Origin: Promethearchaeota archaeon
Lineage (GTDB): Archaea; Asgardarchaeota; Lokiarchaeia; Sigyniarchaeales; SOKP01
DNA length: 48,161 nucleotides
Direction: 5' to 3'
Assembly (NCBI GenBank): GCA_019058425.1
Contig: JAHPYZ010000031.1
Span: 1 to 48,161, forward strand
Shown here: positions 17,966-26,584 of the stretch, piece by piece
Layout: every line of letters begins with the position of its first letter
Position numbering within the stretch: position 1 is the first letter of the stretch
Made by a program: the position numbers and the translations under genes
Notes under the pieces: generated by a model
Seen by the model: the letters and a program-made list of their open reading frames with translations, nothing else
The model's database searches: none
Told to the model about the DNA's origin: nothing

Positions 17966-18631
17966 TTAGTTAATTAATTTAAATTGAAGCTCTTTGCCAC
18001 CTTTCTCAAAACATTTAATATGATTTAAATCATATGGAAATCCTACTATAAAATGAAATCTATTTCCTTTAAACATACTATTTAAATCTTGTGGGGAAGG
18101 GTATAAAGTTCCAGATGGATGCGAATGAATAGTTCCTTGATAATCTCGATTTAGTGGAATTCTATTTGGAAAGAATACTCCTGTATTTCTTGAAGTAATT
18201 GCTCCTGGAGGTAATATAAATTCAGTAAAAATATTATTATCCATTTTAAGGATTCCTAAAAATTCTTTTGGATGGTGTGCCCGACATAGGGCTAAAAATC
18301 CAATTAACAACTCCCTTTTTATTTTAACTATATTTGATTGAAGATCCTTTAAGATTGAAATAATTTCATTAATAACTTTTAAAACAGACTTAGCCTTATC
18401 GATTTTCCAATTTTTTAAAGAAGTTACCTCATTATCTAGTTTTTTATATACCTGCCCCGATTGGTTAATAAGCTTAACTTTTGGTCTTTTAGGATATTTA
18501 GAATAGTTAATTTCTAAAATAATCTCCTTAATTAATTCAATTTTAATATGAGTAATCTTACTTTCAATAGTTTCTGTGTTAGGATAATGTTCTATTATAT
18601 TTTGATACTGCAACTCAATTTCTTTAATCAT
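17966..18631 (-). CDS. RWD/E2-like domain fused to a JAMM (MPN+) metalloprotease
   Basis: A 221-residue protein. Residues about 105-221 form a JAB/MPN domain with a complete JAMM zinc site: E123 upstream, then H169-x-H171-x7-S179-x2-D182 (IHSHPSGTLYPSPQD). This is the catalytic signature of deubiquitinases such as Rpn11. Residues 1-100 look like a UBC/RWD fold: a starting helix, strands (HIKIELIKEIILEINYSKYP), the YPxxP motif (YPKRP, 46-50), LKNW (72-75) and a long helix, as in E2 enzymes. There is no cysteine at the E2 active-site position, so this part would be an inactive E2 (UEV/RWD-like). RWD-like plus JAMM suggests a deconjugating enzyme for ubiquitin-like proteins with a built-in recognition domain. 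No ubiquitin, E1 or active E2 gene is near. JAMM is certain; RWD is inferred from pattern. Confidence 0.82.
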   Translation of the reverse strand: MIKEIELQYQNIIEHYPNTETIESKITHIKIELIKEIILEINYSKYPKRPKVKLINQSGQVYKKLDNEVTSLKNWKIDKAKSVLKVINEIISILKDLQSNIVKIKRELLIGFLALCRAHHPKEFLGILKMDNNIFTEFILPPGAITSRNTGVFFPNRIPLNRDYQGTIHSHPSGTLYPSPQDLNSMFKGNRFHFIVGFPYDLNHIKCFEKGGKELQFKLIN

Positions 18632-18766
18632 TATGGATATAATAATTCGATTTTAAAAGAACGTTTTCTATTTCAAAAGGAATTTCAAATCTATTTTTAT
18701 TCAAAAATATAAAATGCATTTTTCTAATTGCTTTCTATATAATTATTTTGAAAACTAAGAGAGGGT

Positions 18767-20617
18767 TTATTCTATTGGCAAATTAATTGTAAATGTTGCC
18801 CCCTTATTCCTACCAGCGGATTCTACAATAATATGACCGCCATGTAAATCAATAATTTCTTTGGATATGAATAATCCAAGACCAGAACCTTGAATATCAA
18901 GAAATTCTAATCCTTTCCCATATCTTTCTATTTTACCAAATTTAGTAAATAATTTATTAATTTCATCTTCAGTTAAACCTATTCCTGTGTCGCTTATCGA
19001 TATTTGAATGCTTTGGTCTTTGGCTTTGACAATAATTTTGATATCACTATTAGGCGGGGAATTTTTAAGAGCGTTTGAAAGAATATTTGTAATTACTTGT
19101 TCAAATCTTACCTTATCGATATTCAATCGTAAACTAGTAGGTAGCTCTAAAACAAGATTGATTTTACTTCTTTTTAAATAATACTTCCATTCTTTAATTA
19201 TTTCATGAATTATTTCACAAATATCATATCTTTGTTTTTTTAATTTGATTTTATTATATTCTATACGTACAATATCAAGTAAGTTATTAACAAGATATTC
19301 TAATCGCTGCTTATTTCTTTCTATAATTTCAAGCATTTCTAAAGCATTTTCATCTAATTTTTCATTATAAACTTCTTTTAGAAGTTCACTAGCTCCACTT
19401 ATAGACATCAAAGGAGTTTTTAACTCGTGGGAGGCTCTAGTTATGAAATCTTTTTGCATTTTATTTAATTCTTTCAATTTCTCAATCTGTTCCCTAATAA
19501 GAAGATCTGCTTTTTTTTGCTTGTCAATATCGTGTATCATAACCTGAAAAAAGATTTTACCATTTAATTTAACTCGTGAAGCTTGTAGATTTATCCAAAT
19601 CAAAGTTCCGGTCTTCTTATACATTTGAATATCAGCATTATAAATTTTTTCTTCTTTTAAAAGTCGATTAAAGGTTTCTTGGAGTAATGGCAAATATTTT
19701 GGATGGATTAAAGAAAGATCTCTAAAATCCTTACCGACCAATTTGTCTTTTTCATATCCACTATATTTTTCTGTTGCAGGATTACAATCAACAATCTCTC
19801 CTCTTAGATTAACTAGAACTATAGAAAATGGTGTATCTTCAAATATTTTCCGGAATTTTTTTTCTGATTCTTTTAATTTTTGTTCAATTCTTTTACGTTC
19901 TGTAATATCCAAGATTTGAGCAATTGTAGTTATCCCTCCTTTTAACTCCGTAGTCACTGTAGAAATTATTTCTACACGCCTTTTTTCTCCATCTTTCCTC
20001 ACAACATTGAATTCATATCTAGAAGGAACATCTTCACCTTTTTGCCTTCGAATATAACGATCTGCCACAAGTATTTTACTTTCTTTATCTAAGAAGTTTC
20101 GAAAATCTTGGCCGATGAGCTCATTATAAGAGTAACCTAAAATTTGACATAAAATTTCATTTACATAAGTGAATTTATAATTACCTTTTACAATAAGAAT
20201 TCCAGCATGAGAATTTTCTGCAATAGACCGATAATGTATTTCACTCTCTCGTAATTTTTCTTCTGCTTTCTTTTGCTCAGTTAAATCTTTTGTATGAACT
20301 AATACTAAATTTGGGGGAATATACTCATAATTAACAAAAAGAACTTTATCTTTTTTTGTAGAAAGATATTTATATTCCATTTCTTTTGAAATACTTTTTT
20401 GCTCATTAATACAACTATAGAGTTCATCCAAAACCTGGGGGTTTTCTTTGTATAGCTTTGAAGCTTTAATCCCAAGAAAATTCTCTATTTTATTATCTGT
20501 GATTATCATTGCAGCTTTATTATAATCAACTAATATCAAATCAAGATCAATTTTTTGCCAAAGATAAGAAGGAGTAGGAAATTTGTTAAACACTGACTTA
20601 TAATTTGTTTTTGACAT
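18767..20617 (-). CDS. Soluble PAS histidine kinase
   Basis: A 616-residue kinase with a divergent N-terminal PAS (about 15-110), two canonical PAS units (about 125-245 and 250-370, each ending in a DITERKRIEQKLKESE-type linker), HisKA with the acceptor histidine H397 (FITRASHELKTPL) and a HATPase domain with N box (NILSNALKNSPPNS), G1 (DTGIGLTEDE) and G2 (GSGLGLFISKEI). No transmembrane helix or receiver domain is present. Its catalytic half is closely similar in wording to that of the large kinase at 4951-9210 (both have the FGKIERYGKGL stretch), so the two are paralogs. Next upstream on the same strand is a wHTH-TPR gene, next downstream the JAMM gene; gaps over 130 bp argue against a tight operon. 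Confidence 0.92.
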   Translation of the reverse strand: MSKTNYKSVFNKFPTPSYLWQKIDLDLILVDYNKAAMIITDNKIENFLGIKASKLYKENPQVLDELYSCINEQKSISKEMEYKYLSTKKDKVLFVNYEYIPPNLVLVHTKDLTEQKKAEEKLRESEIHYRSIAENSHAGILIVKGNYKFTYVNEILCQILGYSYNELIGQDFRNFLDKESKILVADRYIRRQKGEDVPSRYEFNVVRKDGEKRRVEIISTVTTELKGGITTIAQILDITERKRIEQKLKESEKKFRKIFEDTPFSIVLVNLRGEIVDCNPATEKYSGYEKDKLVGKDFRDLSLIHPKYLPLLQETFNRLLKEEKIYNADIQMYKKTGTLIWINLQASRVKLNGKIFFQVMIHDIDKQKKADLLIREQIEKLKELNKMQKDFITRASHELKTPLMSISGASELLKEVYNEKLDENALEMLEIIERNKQRLEYLVNNLLDIVRIEYNKIKLKKQRYDICEIIHEIIKEWKYYLKRSKINLVLELPTSLRLNIDKVRFEQVITNILSNALKNSPPNSDIKIIVKAKDQSIQISISDTGIGLTEDEINKLFTKFGKIERYGKGLEFLDIQGSGLGLFISKEIIDLHGGHIIVESAGRNKGATFTINLPIE

Positions 20618-20784
20618 TTTAAATTCAAAATTTTAATATTTCAAATATATAATCTTCTAAAAGAATATGAAATATGTTCGTTTTAAATTTAAGTTTTTTA
20701 CTAAAACGGTATTAATGCAAAACAATAGCTCTCTTGCTATTTAAATTGTGAGATATTTATACTAATACTAAGCCAACCTTAATT

Positions 20785-22707
20785 TTATGTGTGAAGTTGT
20801 TCAATTTCAGTAAGAAAAAGATCTACAATGGCATTCCATTTCTGCTTGGTTTCAGGATCTACAGCACTCTCTTCTGTCAAATCTTTTCCTTTTTTAAGAT
20901 TTTTAAGCGCTAAATCAAAATTTCCAAGTGCTTTATGACATATTCCTAGTTTAATATAGGTTTGATATAAGTACCACTGATCACTGTCAATCACAATCGC
21001 TTTTAGAAATTTCTTTGCAGCCTCATCGTAGTTCTCAGAATACATTAAAATTTCCCCATATGTATCATGATACATTCCATTATCTGGCTCTGTTTTTATA
21101 AGTTTTTGGATAATTTTAATTGCCTCTTCTTCTTTTTCTAAGTACTGCATCCAATATGCCTTATAACACAAGAGATCATTATTTTTTGGATACTTTTGAA
21201 TTAATTCATTAATAATATCTAATCCTGCTTCAACATCTTGCATCCGTTTAAGAACGGCTGCTTTTAATATTTTAAGATCCTTCTCACTTTCAGGAAAAAT
21301 ATCAAGTAGGTTTTCTAATATTTTAATAGTTTCTTGATATTTGTTAAAATATAACAAAATCCTAATCTTTACATAATATAAATCAAGATTTTGTGGATCT
21401 AATTCAATTTCCTTATTTATATCCTTTATTTGTTCTTCATATTGTTTATCTAAATTCTCAGAGTCTTTTGATTGAAATATATCTGTTATATTTTGCCAAA
21501 TAATTCCTTCCATTTTATCATATGTTTCTCTCAATTCCCTTTTTATTTCAATTTTATAAGCGAGATACCTAATATAGTCAGGGAGAAATTCTTTTAATGA
21601 GGATTTCAAATCCTTATTTAATAAAAAATCACAACTCGTATCTGCTATATTTTTTATGATAGATTTCATATCTATCGCAGATAGATTTTGTGTTATCGGT
21701 TTTGAATATAGTTTATTCATATATGAAAATCTTGAGATTTGATTTTCTGTGATTACTCGAAGTATTCTTTCTATCCTTCCATCTGATTGAAAGTAATATT
21801 GTTCACCTGAGGGACCAATTAATTTGAAAAATCTTAATGGATATATTTTACCCTCTGAAATTTCAGTAGTATAATAATCAAGTGTAGTTTTTTTAATTTT
21901 ATGGGTTTTGGAAAAATTTTCAGAGGAAGTAAAGTCCGGAAATTGATCTGGATGATTTTTTGAAAGAAAAAGTAAAATCTTGTAAAACGCCTCCTCATCC
22001 TTCAATAGAGGTTTTACTATCTCATAATCCATTTTAAGATTATTATTAAGAAATCTAAATTGAATCTCCTTATCTTTAACGTTGTATTTACTGAAAAAAT
22101 CAATTGTTTTTTGAGTAATCTCCTCAATCCTTTTACCTTCCTCTTCTAATATTGTTTGTCTATCTAAATCATAATTTTGAAGCATTCTTGAATACTCTGA
22201 TTTGCCTGCTTTAGTGATTATATATTTTCCATCCTCTTTTGATGCAAAGCCCTTTTCAATTAACAAACTCAAATTTTTTGATAAGGAAGATTGATTTATA
22301 GATAATGGTTTTTCTAAAAAATCTGTTCTTTTGCAGTAATTATTATTATAAATCATCCAAAGTATCCAGTCTGAGTAATTTCTTCCACTTTTTAAGATTA
22401 ATTTAGGGAGATAATTAATTTTACGAGTATTTTTCTTCGCACTTGATAACTCATGAAATTTTTTCTTACCCTCTGAAGTAATTCTATAATATCCTCTTGT
22501 AAAGTTTTCTACAAAACCCTTACGTTTTAATGTCTCTAAATGTCTAGATAAGGTTCCTGTAGGAATCTCAACTGGTTTTTGACGAAAATCTGCCCATTTA
22601 CATACTTCATTATTTTTCAACATCCAGAGTATAATATGGTCATAATTTGGCTTTTTTAATATGGAAGGGCTATATAAATTTTCTGGTGGATAGATTACGT
22701 TTACCAT
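20785..22707 (-). CDS. Tandem winged-helix plus TPR protein (paralog 1)
   Basis: A 640-residue protein. Two winged-helix units lie at about residues 20-88 (HIILWMLKNNEVCKWADF, then GTLSRHLETLKRKGFVE) and 108-178 (WILWMIYNNNYCKRTDF, then SSLSKNLSLLIEKGFASKE). A middle region of unknown fold (about 180-420) follows, then five or six TPR-like helical repeats (about 430-635), ending with the family signature NGMYHDTYGEILMYSENYDEAAKKF. The architecture suggests a DNA-binding protein whose TPR arm receives a protein signal. Two full paralogs (29218, 40948) and one pseudogene lie in this window, always near TPR-longin proteins and small GTPases. No enzymatic motif is seen. Function not known. Confidence 0.8.
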   Translation of the reverse strand: MVNVIYPPENLYSPSILKKPNYDHIILWMLKNNEVCKWADFRQKPVEIPTGTLSRHLETLKRKGFVENFTRGYYRITSEGKKKFHELSSAKKNTRKINYLPKLILKSGRNYSDWILWMIYNNNYCKRTDFLEKPLSINQSSLSKNLSLLIEKGFASKEDGKYIITKAGKSEYSRMLQNYDLDRQTILEEEGKRIEEITQKTIDFFSKYNVKDKEIQFRFLNNNLKMDYEIVKPLLKDEEAFYKILLFLSKNHPDQFPDFTSSENFSKTHKIKKTTLDYYTTEISEGKIYPLRFFKLIGPSGEQYYFQSDGRIERILRVITENQISRFSYMNKLYSKPITQNLSAIDMKSIIKNIADTSCDFLLNKDLKSSLKEFLPDYIRYLAYKIEIKRELRETYDKMEGIIWQNITDIFQSKDSENLDKQYEEQIKDINKEIELDPQNLDLYYVKIRILLYFNKYQETIKILENLLDIFPESEKDLKILKAAVLKRMQDVEAGLDIINELIQKYPKNNDLLCYKAYWMQYLEKEEEAIKIIQKLIKTEPDNGMYHDTYGEILMYSENYDEAAKKFLKAIVIDSDQWYLYQTYIKLGICHKALGNFDLALKNLKKGKDLTEESAVDPETKQKWNAIVDLFLTEIEQLHT

Positions 22708-22806
22708 AATTTTAGAAAAATAAATTTAAATTTCTAAATTAAAGATCATTTTTTTTTCTATTTATATCTATTTCATAGAACTTCCATAATGCAATGGAAC
22801 TATCAC

Positions 22807-22914
22807 GGAACTATCGGAAGCTCAATTATAAAGACACAATTTCTCAACCTTTAATTAATCATCTTTAAGATGATAAAATTGGAAGCAAAATAAAAAAAGA
22901 GTTGATAAAAAAAA
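22807..22914 (+). promoter_or_regulatory. Duplicated 5' leader, copy 1 (with inverted repeat)
   Basis: This leader shares its sequence with the one at 23574-23666: GGAACTATCGGAAGCTCAAT versus GGAATTATCGGAACCTCAAT, then TCTCAAC, a hairpin and AAAAAAAGAGTTGAT. The hairpin is ATCATCTT-T-AAGATGAT (22858-22874). Just before, GGAACTATC occurs twice 11 bp apart, one helical turn, as expected for an operator. Confidence 0.55.
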
Positions 22915-23310
22915 ATGACTGAAATTAAAAAAATTACAAAAATTTCACTTTTAGCATATGGTATTGTTAACATTTTATACGGACCTATGGCTATATTTTT
23001 TCCTGTTCCTCTTTTTATACCTTCTACGACAAATCCCTATAACGCGAGATTTGGTGGGGCAGTTTTATTAGGAATTGCGATTTTTTCATTTTTGATTTTA
23101 ATCAAAAAGGACTGGGAATGGGAAAGGATAAAGTTGGCATACCAATTTTTGTATTATCTCTTAGTAGCGAATATAATCTTGGAACCTACAAGGCTGTTAT
23201 TTCCTGCTACTGATCTTATGATGATGATTTCTCAGACAATCCTAGATATGATCATAATGTCCACACTTCTTGTTCTTGGTGTATATTCATATTTCAAACA
23301 GAGAGAGTAG
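22915..23310 (+). CDS. Small membrane protein with four predicted helices
   Basis: A 131-residue hydrophobic protein with four likely transmembrane segments, at about 8-30 (ISLLAYGIVNILYGPMAIFF), 45-63 (FGGAVLLGIAIFSFLILI), 75-95 and 103-125 (TILDMIIMSTLLVLGVYSYF). The loop KKDWEWERIK between helices 2 and 3 and the tail KQRE are charged. No family recognised; no catalytic motif. Expression probably depends on the duplicated leader just before it, which is also found before the secreted protein at 23667. The two may therefore be co-regulated although not homologous. Confidence 0.75.
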   Translation: MTEIKKITKISLLAYGIVNILYGPMAIFFPVPLFIPSTTNPYNARFGGAVLLGIAIFSFLILIKKDWEWERIKLAYQFLYYLLVANIILEPTRLLFPATDLMMMISQTILDMIIMSTLLVLGVYSYFKQRE

Positions 23311-23534
23311 CTGAATTATTTAATAATATTTCTAATTTATTTTTTCCTTTTTTTTGCCTGTATTTAGAGAAAGCTTTCTATCTATTCATAGAATTCTTCT
23401 TACATAAACCCTTTTGTATATTCCATTAAAATAGGAAATCTAAATATATACAAATTTAATCGTATAAACCTTTTCCTGTAGTGATCTACCTCAGAAATAA
23501 GGAAACTACCTTATAGATAATAAATTAAATATTC

Positions 23535-23563
23535 CAACTTTGGAGACGCTCCATTAAAAGTTG
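23535..23563 (+). promoter_or_regulatory. Hairpin upstream of the secreted-protein leader
   Basis: CAACTT (23535-23540) pairs with AAGTTG (23558-23563), and inside it TGGAG pairs with CTCCA around an ACG loop. It may be a short terminator or an operator. It lies just before an in-frame ATG at 23565, an unlikely start because the shared leader begins about ten bases further on. Confidence 0.4.
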
Positions 23564-23573
23564 AATGTTCCAT

Positions 23574-23666
23574 GGAATTATCGGAACCTCAATTATAAAT
23601 AATAATTTTTCTCAACATTTCATCAATCATCATATAGATGATAAATTTAAAATTAGAAAAAAAGAG
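23574..23666 (+). promoter_or_regulatory. Duplicated 5' leader, copy 2 (with inverted repeat)
   Basis: Second copy of the leader described at 22807-22914. Its hairpin is ATCATC-ATATA-GATGAT (23626-23642): the 6-bp stem is kept while the loop has changed. The copy ends in AAAAAAAGAG directly before a TTG that is in frame with the secreted protein. In copy 1 the same TTG is followed by a stop after six codons, so there the ATG at 22915 is used. Confidence 0.55.
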
Positions 23667-24308
23667 TTGATTAAAATTAATAGAACAAAATTAGTACCAA
23701 AATTGATGGCGTTCGCAAGTATTGGAATAATCCTACTTTTATTTTCCACATCAGTTCAAGCATGCAGTTCTAGAACAATTAGACCAATTTCTGACTTTAC
23801 TGCCACTAATACTAATATAGCAGGTTGGGGAGATCCCGAATCGAATTTAATAGCGGTACCTCATGGGAATGACATGGGCTATACAATTGAAAGTATTGCA
23901 GATTGTACCAACTATGGTTTTGTGCTCGAGGAGGACTTGGGAGATGGACGAATTAAGTATAAAATATTTTTATATGTAAAAGATGCATTGGTGGATGTTT
24001 ATAACAATGAAGGTACCTGGTGGTTACCAGATGAAAATGGTGTTTATCAACAATTGGTGTTTACAGGAGAGATGTATTATTTTTTTACTACAACTATAAT
24101 CGTAGAAGGAGAATTTGGTGGACCTGTTCCAAATCTTTGGGTCGTATGGTTTTTTGGTGGAGGAGAAACGCTGTCCGTAACTTTAATAGCGCGTGGTACT
24201 GGGACCTTTACGGAATCTGGAGTCACTGCGAATGTGAAAATAAATATGGTCGGTATTTTAATAGATGGAGTAATGGAGTACCCTATGGAAACGATTTCTT
24301 TTAATTAA
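23667..24308 (+). CDS. Secreted beta-rich protein with signal peptide
   Basis: From the TTG at 23667 the product is about 213 residues: a basic N-region (IKINRTKLVPK), a hydrophobic core (AFASIGIILLLFSTS) and a likely cleavage site VQA before CSSRT. The mature part is beta-rich with many aromatics (WWLPDENGVYQQLVF, LWVVWFFGGG). It has two cysteines, at the start and in ADCTNYG. No family recognised. The start is chosen because AAGAGTTGATTAAAATT is identical to the context of the well-supported TTG start of the dehydratase gene at 44488, and because everything upstream belongs to the duplicated leader. ATG 23706 is the alternative; an ATG at 23565 would place 34 non-signal residues in front. 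Confidence 0.65.
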   Translation: MIKINRTKLVPKLMAFASIGIILLLFSTSVQACSSRTIRPISDFTATNTNIAGWGDPESNLIAVPHGNDMGYTIESIADCTNYGFVLEEDLGDGRIKYKIFLYVKDALVDVYNNEGTWWLPDENGVYQQLVFTGEMYYFFTTTIIVEGEFGGPVPNLWVVWFFGGGETLSVTLIARGTGTFTESGVTANVKINMVGILIDGVMEYPMETISFN

Positions 24309-24380
24309 AAAGTCAAATTCATATATTTTAATAAAGAGGGTGAAAAAGGGAAATTTTAATTTTAAAACAGGGAATAGAAG

Positions 24381-24463
24381 TGGAGGAGTTGGGTTAGAAA
24401 AACTACTTCCTGACGAAGCTACTACTAAACCAATGATCCTCCATTCTATACTTCTTTTTTTTT
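24381..24463 (+). terminator. Large hairpin followed by nine T residues
   Basis: TGGAGGA (24381-24387) pairs with TCCTCCA (24437-24443), and TTGGGTTAG (24389-24397) with CTAAACCAA (24425-24433) with one mismatch. An inner CTTC/GAAG stem closes the loop, and T9 follows at 24455-24463. It lies 70 bp after the secreted-protein gene, fitting a terminator, though the length (about 63 nt) also allows a small structured RNA. Apart from this element, the gap 24309-24585 holds only the promoter region of the next gene. Confidence 0.5.
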
Positions 24464-24585
24464 CTATATAAACCTTAATAATTAATTTAGAAAAGTAACC
24501 TGAAATCATTTCTCCTTTACATTATATTTAAAACAATTATTAGCTTAGTATATTCTTAAGGTTATAATCCAAATCAGATATGTAC

Positions 24586-26547
24586 ATGTCTCATCCAGAG
24601 CTAAATCAATTAACAAGAGCAGAACAACTGTTTGATGAGGGTAAGCTTGAAAAAGCTCTTGAGATACTCAATGATTGGAGTCAATTTGAGGGGCTTAATC
24701 CTCAACAAAAAAGTTATTTTCAGTTTCTTAAGGGCATGCTTCTGGTATTTCAGCATAAAAATGAAGAAGTTATTAAGTTGGGTGTAGAGCTATTAAAAGA
24801 AGGTCAAATACTTAATGAAAATCTCAAATCGTTTGATGGATTACATTTTACTATTACTGGATTATGCCAAGCTGAAAAATTTGATAAGGCGTTCCAATTA
24901 ATTGAAAAAGCTGAAGCTTTATTTAAACTTATTTCTAATATTCCTAAGAATATTTTACTCCAAAGAGAAGTTCGCTTAAGTTTGTCAAAAGCATGGATTA
25001 ATATGCATATGGGTAATGTAGCTTTAGCAGAAAAGTACTTACAATGGATCTTCAGTTTACAAAAAGAACTTGGTAATACCTTCGAAATTGTCTGGGCTAA
25101 TACATTAATGGGGCAAATTATGGTTCTAATAAAAAGCAGATTTGATCTCGCATTGGAATACTTCAAGAAAGCATTATCACTGGCGAAAAAAATAAAGTTT
25201 AACCATTATTGGGTGGCTATGTGTCATGGTTTTTTTGGAATAATATATAATAATATTGGAGAGTTAGATAATAGCATAAAACATTATTTAAAAGCTTTAA
25301 AAGTGGTTAAAGGTTTCAAAAGTGATTTTTGGGAGTCGGGGTTACTAAATAATATTGGTTATGTATATTGTGAGAAAGGTGAATATGACCTAGCTTTGGA
25401 ATATATGGAAGAAAGTTTATTAATTAATGAAGTCCAATCTAAAGGAGTAGAAGAATCTCTTGATAGTATAATATCTGTAGCTCTTAAAAAAGGTGATAAT
25501 GAATATGCTTCAAAATACTTCAATCGCTTAGAAAATATATATAATAAAAAAAAAGATAGCTACATCGAATTTCTTTACAATTACAATAAAGCTTTAATAT
25601 TAAAAAGAAGTTCTCGAATCCGTGATAAAGTTAAGGCTGAAGAATTATTAAAACTAGTCGTCGAAAAAGACACTTTGCATTATGATATTATTATTAATGC
25701 GTATATCCATCTTTGCGATTTACTTCTTTCAGAATTCCGGATAAATAATAATTGTGAAGTACTTGATGAGATCAATCACTATATTACTCAATTACTAACT
25801 ATAGCAGAGAAATCACACTCATATCGACTTTTTTGTGAAATCTTCATTTTACAAGCCAAATTGGCTCTGTTAAATTTGAATTTCATAGCAGCCCGTCGAT
25901 TTTTAACTCAAGCTCAAAAGATAGCGGAATATTACGGGATAAAACGCTTATCAATGAAGATTTCACATGAACATGATGAGTTGCTTATACAATTAAAGAT
26001 GTGGGAGAATTTGAAAGAGTCAGATGCACCTTTATCTGAACGTTGGAAACTTACTGGTTTGAACAATCAAATGGAGAATATGGTAAGAAAACGAATGATT
26101 GAAGCTCCAAAGCTCTTAGAAGAAGAACCTGTCACAATTTTTATTATTACAGAAGGAGGTACGCCCTTATTTTCCCATTCATTTATTGAGGAAAAATCTC
26201 TTGAATCGCATCTTTTTGGCGGTTTTTTAACCACTATTGATTATTTTGTACGAGAGATGTTTTCTGAAGGTCTAGACCGCGCAATATTCGGTGATTATAC
26301 TCTTCTTATGAAATCTGTTCCACCTTTTTTTATTTCCTATATATTTAAAGGTAATTCTTATTATGCTTATCAGAAGATAAGTTACTTTATTGATCACATC
26401 CAAATGGAAGATACTATTTGGCAAAATTTACTTAAATCCTTTCAAATAAATCAGTCCATTCGCTTAAAAGATATACCTTCTTTAGACCATCTAATAAATG
26501 ATATTTTTGTTGAGAAAACACTAGATTTAAAATACTCATTAGCTTAA
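24586..26547 (+). CDS. TPR protein with C-terminal longin-like domain (paralog 1)
   Basis: About 653 residues from the ATG that gives MSHPELNQLT; the paralog at 26585 starts with the same residues, so ATG 24586 is preferred to ATG 24580. Residues about 10-430 are TPR-like helices, most regular at 160-290 (RFDLALEYFKKALSLAKK, ELDNSIKHYLKALKVVK, EYDLALEYMEESL). The last ~130 residues change character: TIFIITEGGTPLFSHSF (two strands), FGGFLTTIDYFVREMF (helix), three strands around LLMKSVPPFFISYIFKG, then a long helix. This strand/helix order is that of longin domains, which bind or activate small GTPases. A tandem paralog and then a GTPase gene follow on the same strand. Role as a GTPase partner is inferred. 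Confidence 0.8.
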   Translation: MSHPELNQLTRAEQLFDEGKLEKALEILNDWSQFEGLNPQQKSYFQFLKGMLLVFQHKNEEVIKLGVELLKEGQILNENLKSFDGLHFTITGLCQAEKFDKAFQLIEKAEALFKLISNIPKNILLQREVRLSLSKAWINMHMGNVALAEKYLQWIFSLQKELGNTFEIVWANTLMGQIMVLIKSRFDLALEYFKKALSLAKKIKFNHYWVAMCHGFFGIIYNNIGELDNSIKHYLKALKVVKGFKSDFWESGLLNNIGYVYCEKGEYDLALEYMEESLLINEVQSKGVEESLDSIISVALKKGDNEYASKYFNRLENIYNKKKDSYIEFLYNYNKALILKRSSRIRDKVKAEELLKLVVEKDTLHYDIIINAYIHLCDLLLSEFRINNNCEVLDEINHYITQLLTIAEKSHSYRLFCEIFILQAKLALLNLNFIAARRFLTQAQKIAEYYGIKRLSMKISHEHDELLIQLKMWENLKESDAPLSERWKLTGLNNQMENMVRKRMIEAPKLLEEEPVTIFIITEGGTPLFSHSFIEEKSLESHLFGGFLTTIDYFVREMFSEGLDRAIFGDYTLLMKSVPPFFISYIFKGNSYYAYQKISYFIDHIQMEDTIWQNLLKSFQINQSIRLKDIPSLDHLINDIFVEKTLDLKYSLA

Positions 26548-26584
26548 TAAATTCATAACATTTTAATCCGAATAATTTGTATAC

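Noticed and set aside
23565..23666. Upstream in-frame ATG extension of the secreted protein
   Set aside because: The stretch is the second copy of a non-coding leader that also precedes the gene at 22915. An N-terminal extension before the signal peptide would be unnatural.
24258..24509. 83-codon minus-strand frame after the secreted-protein gene
   Set aside because: It overlaps the end of that gene and the hairpin terminator; the composition is not protein-like.
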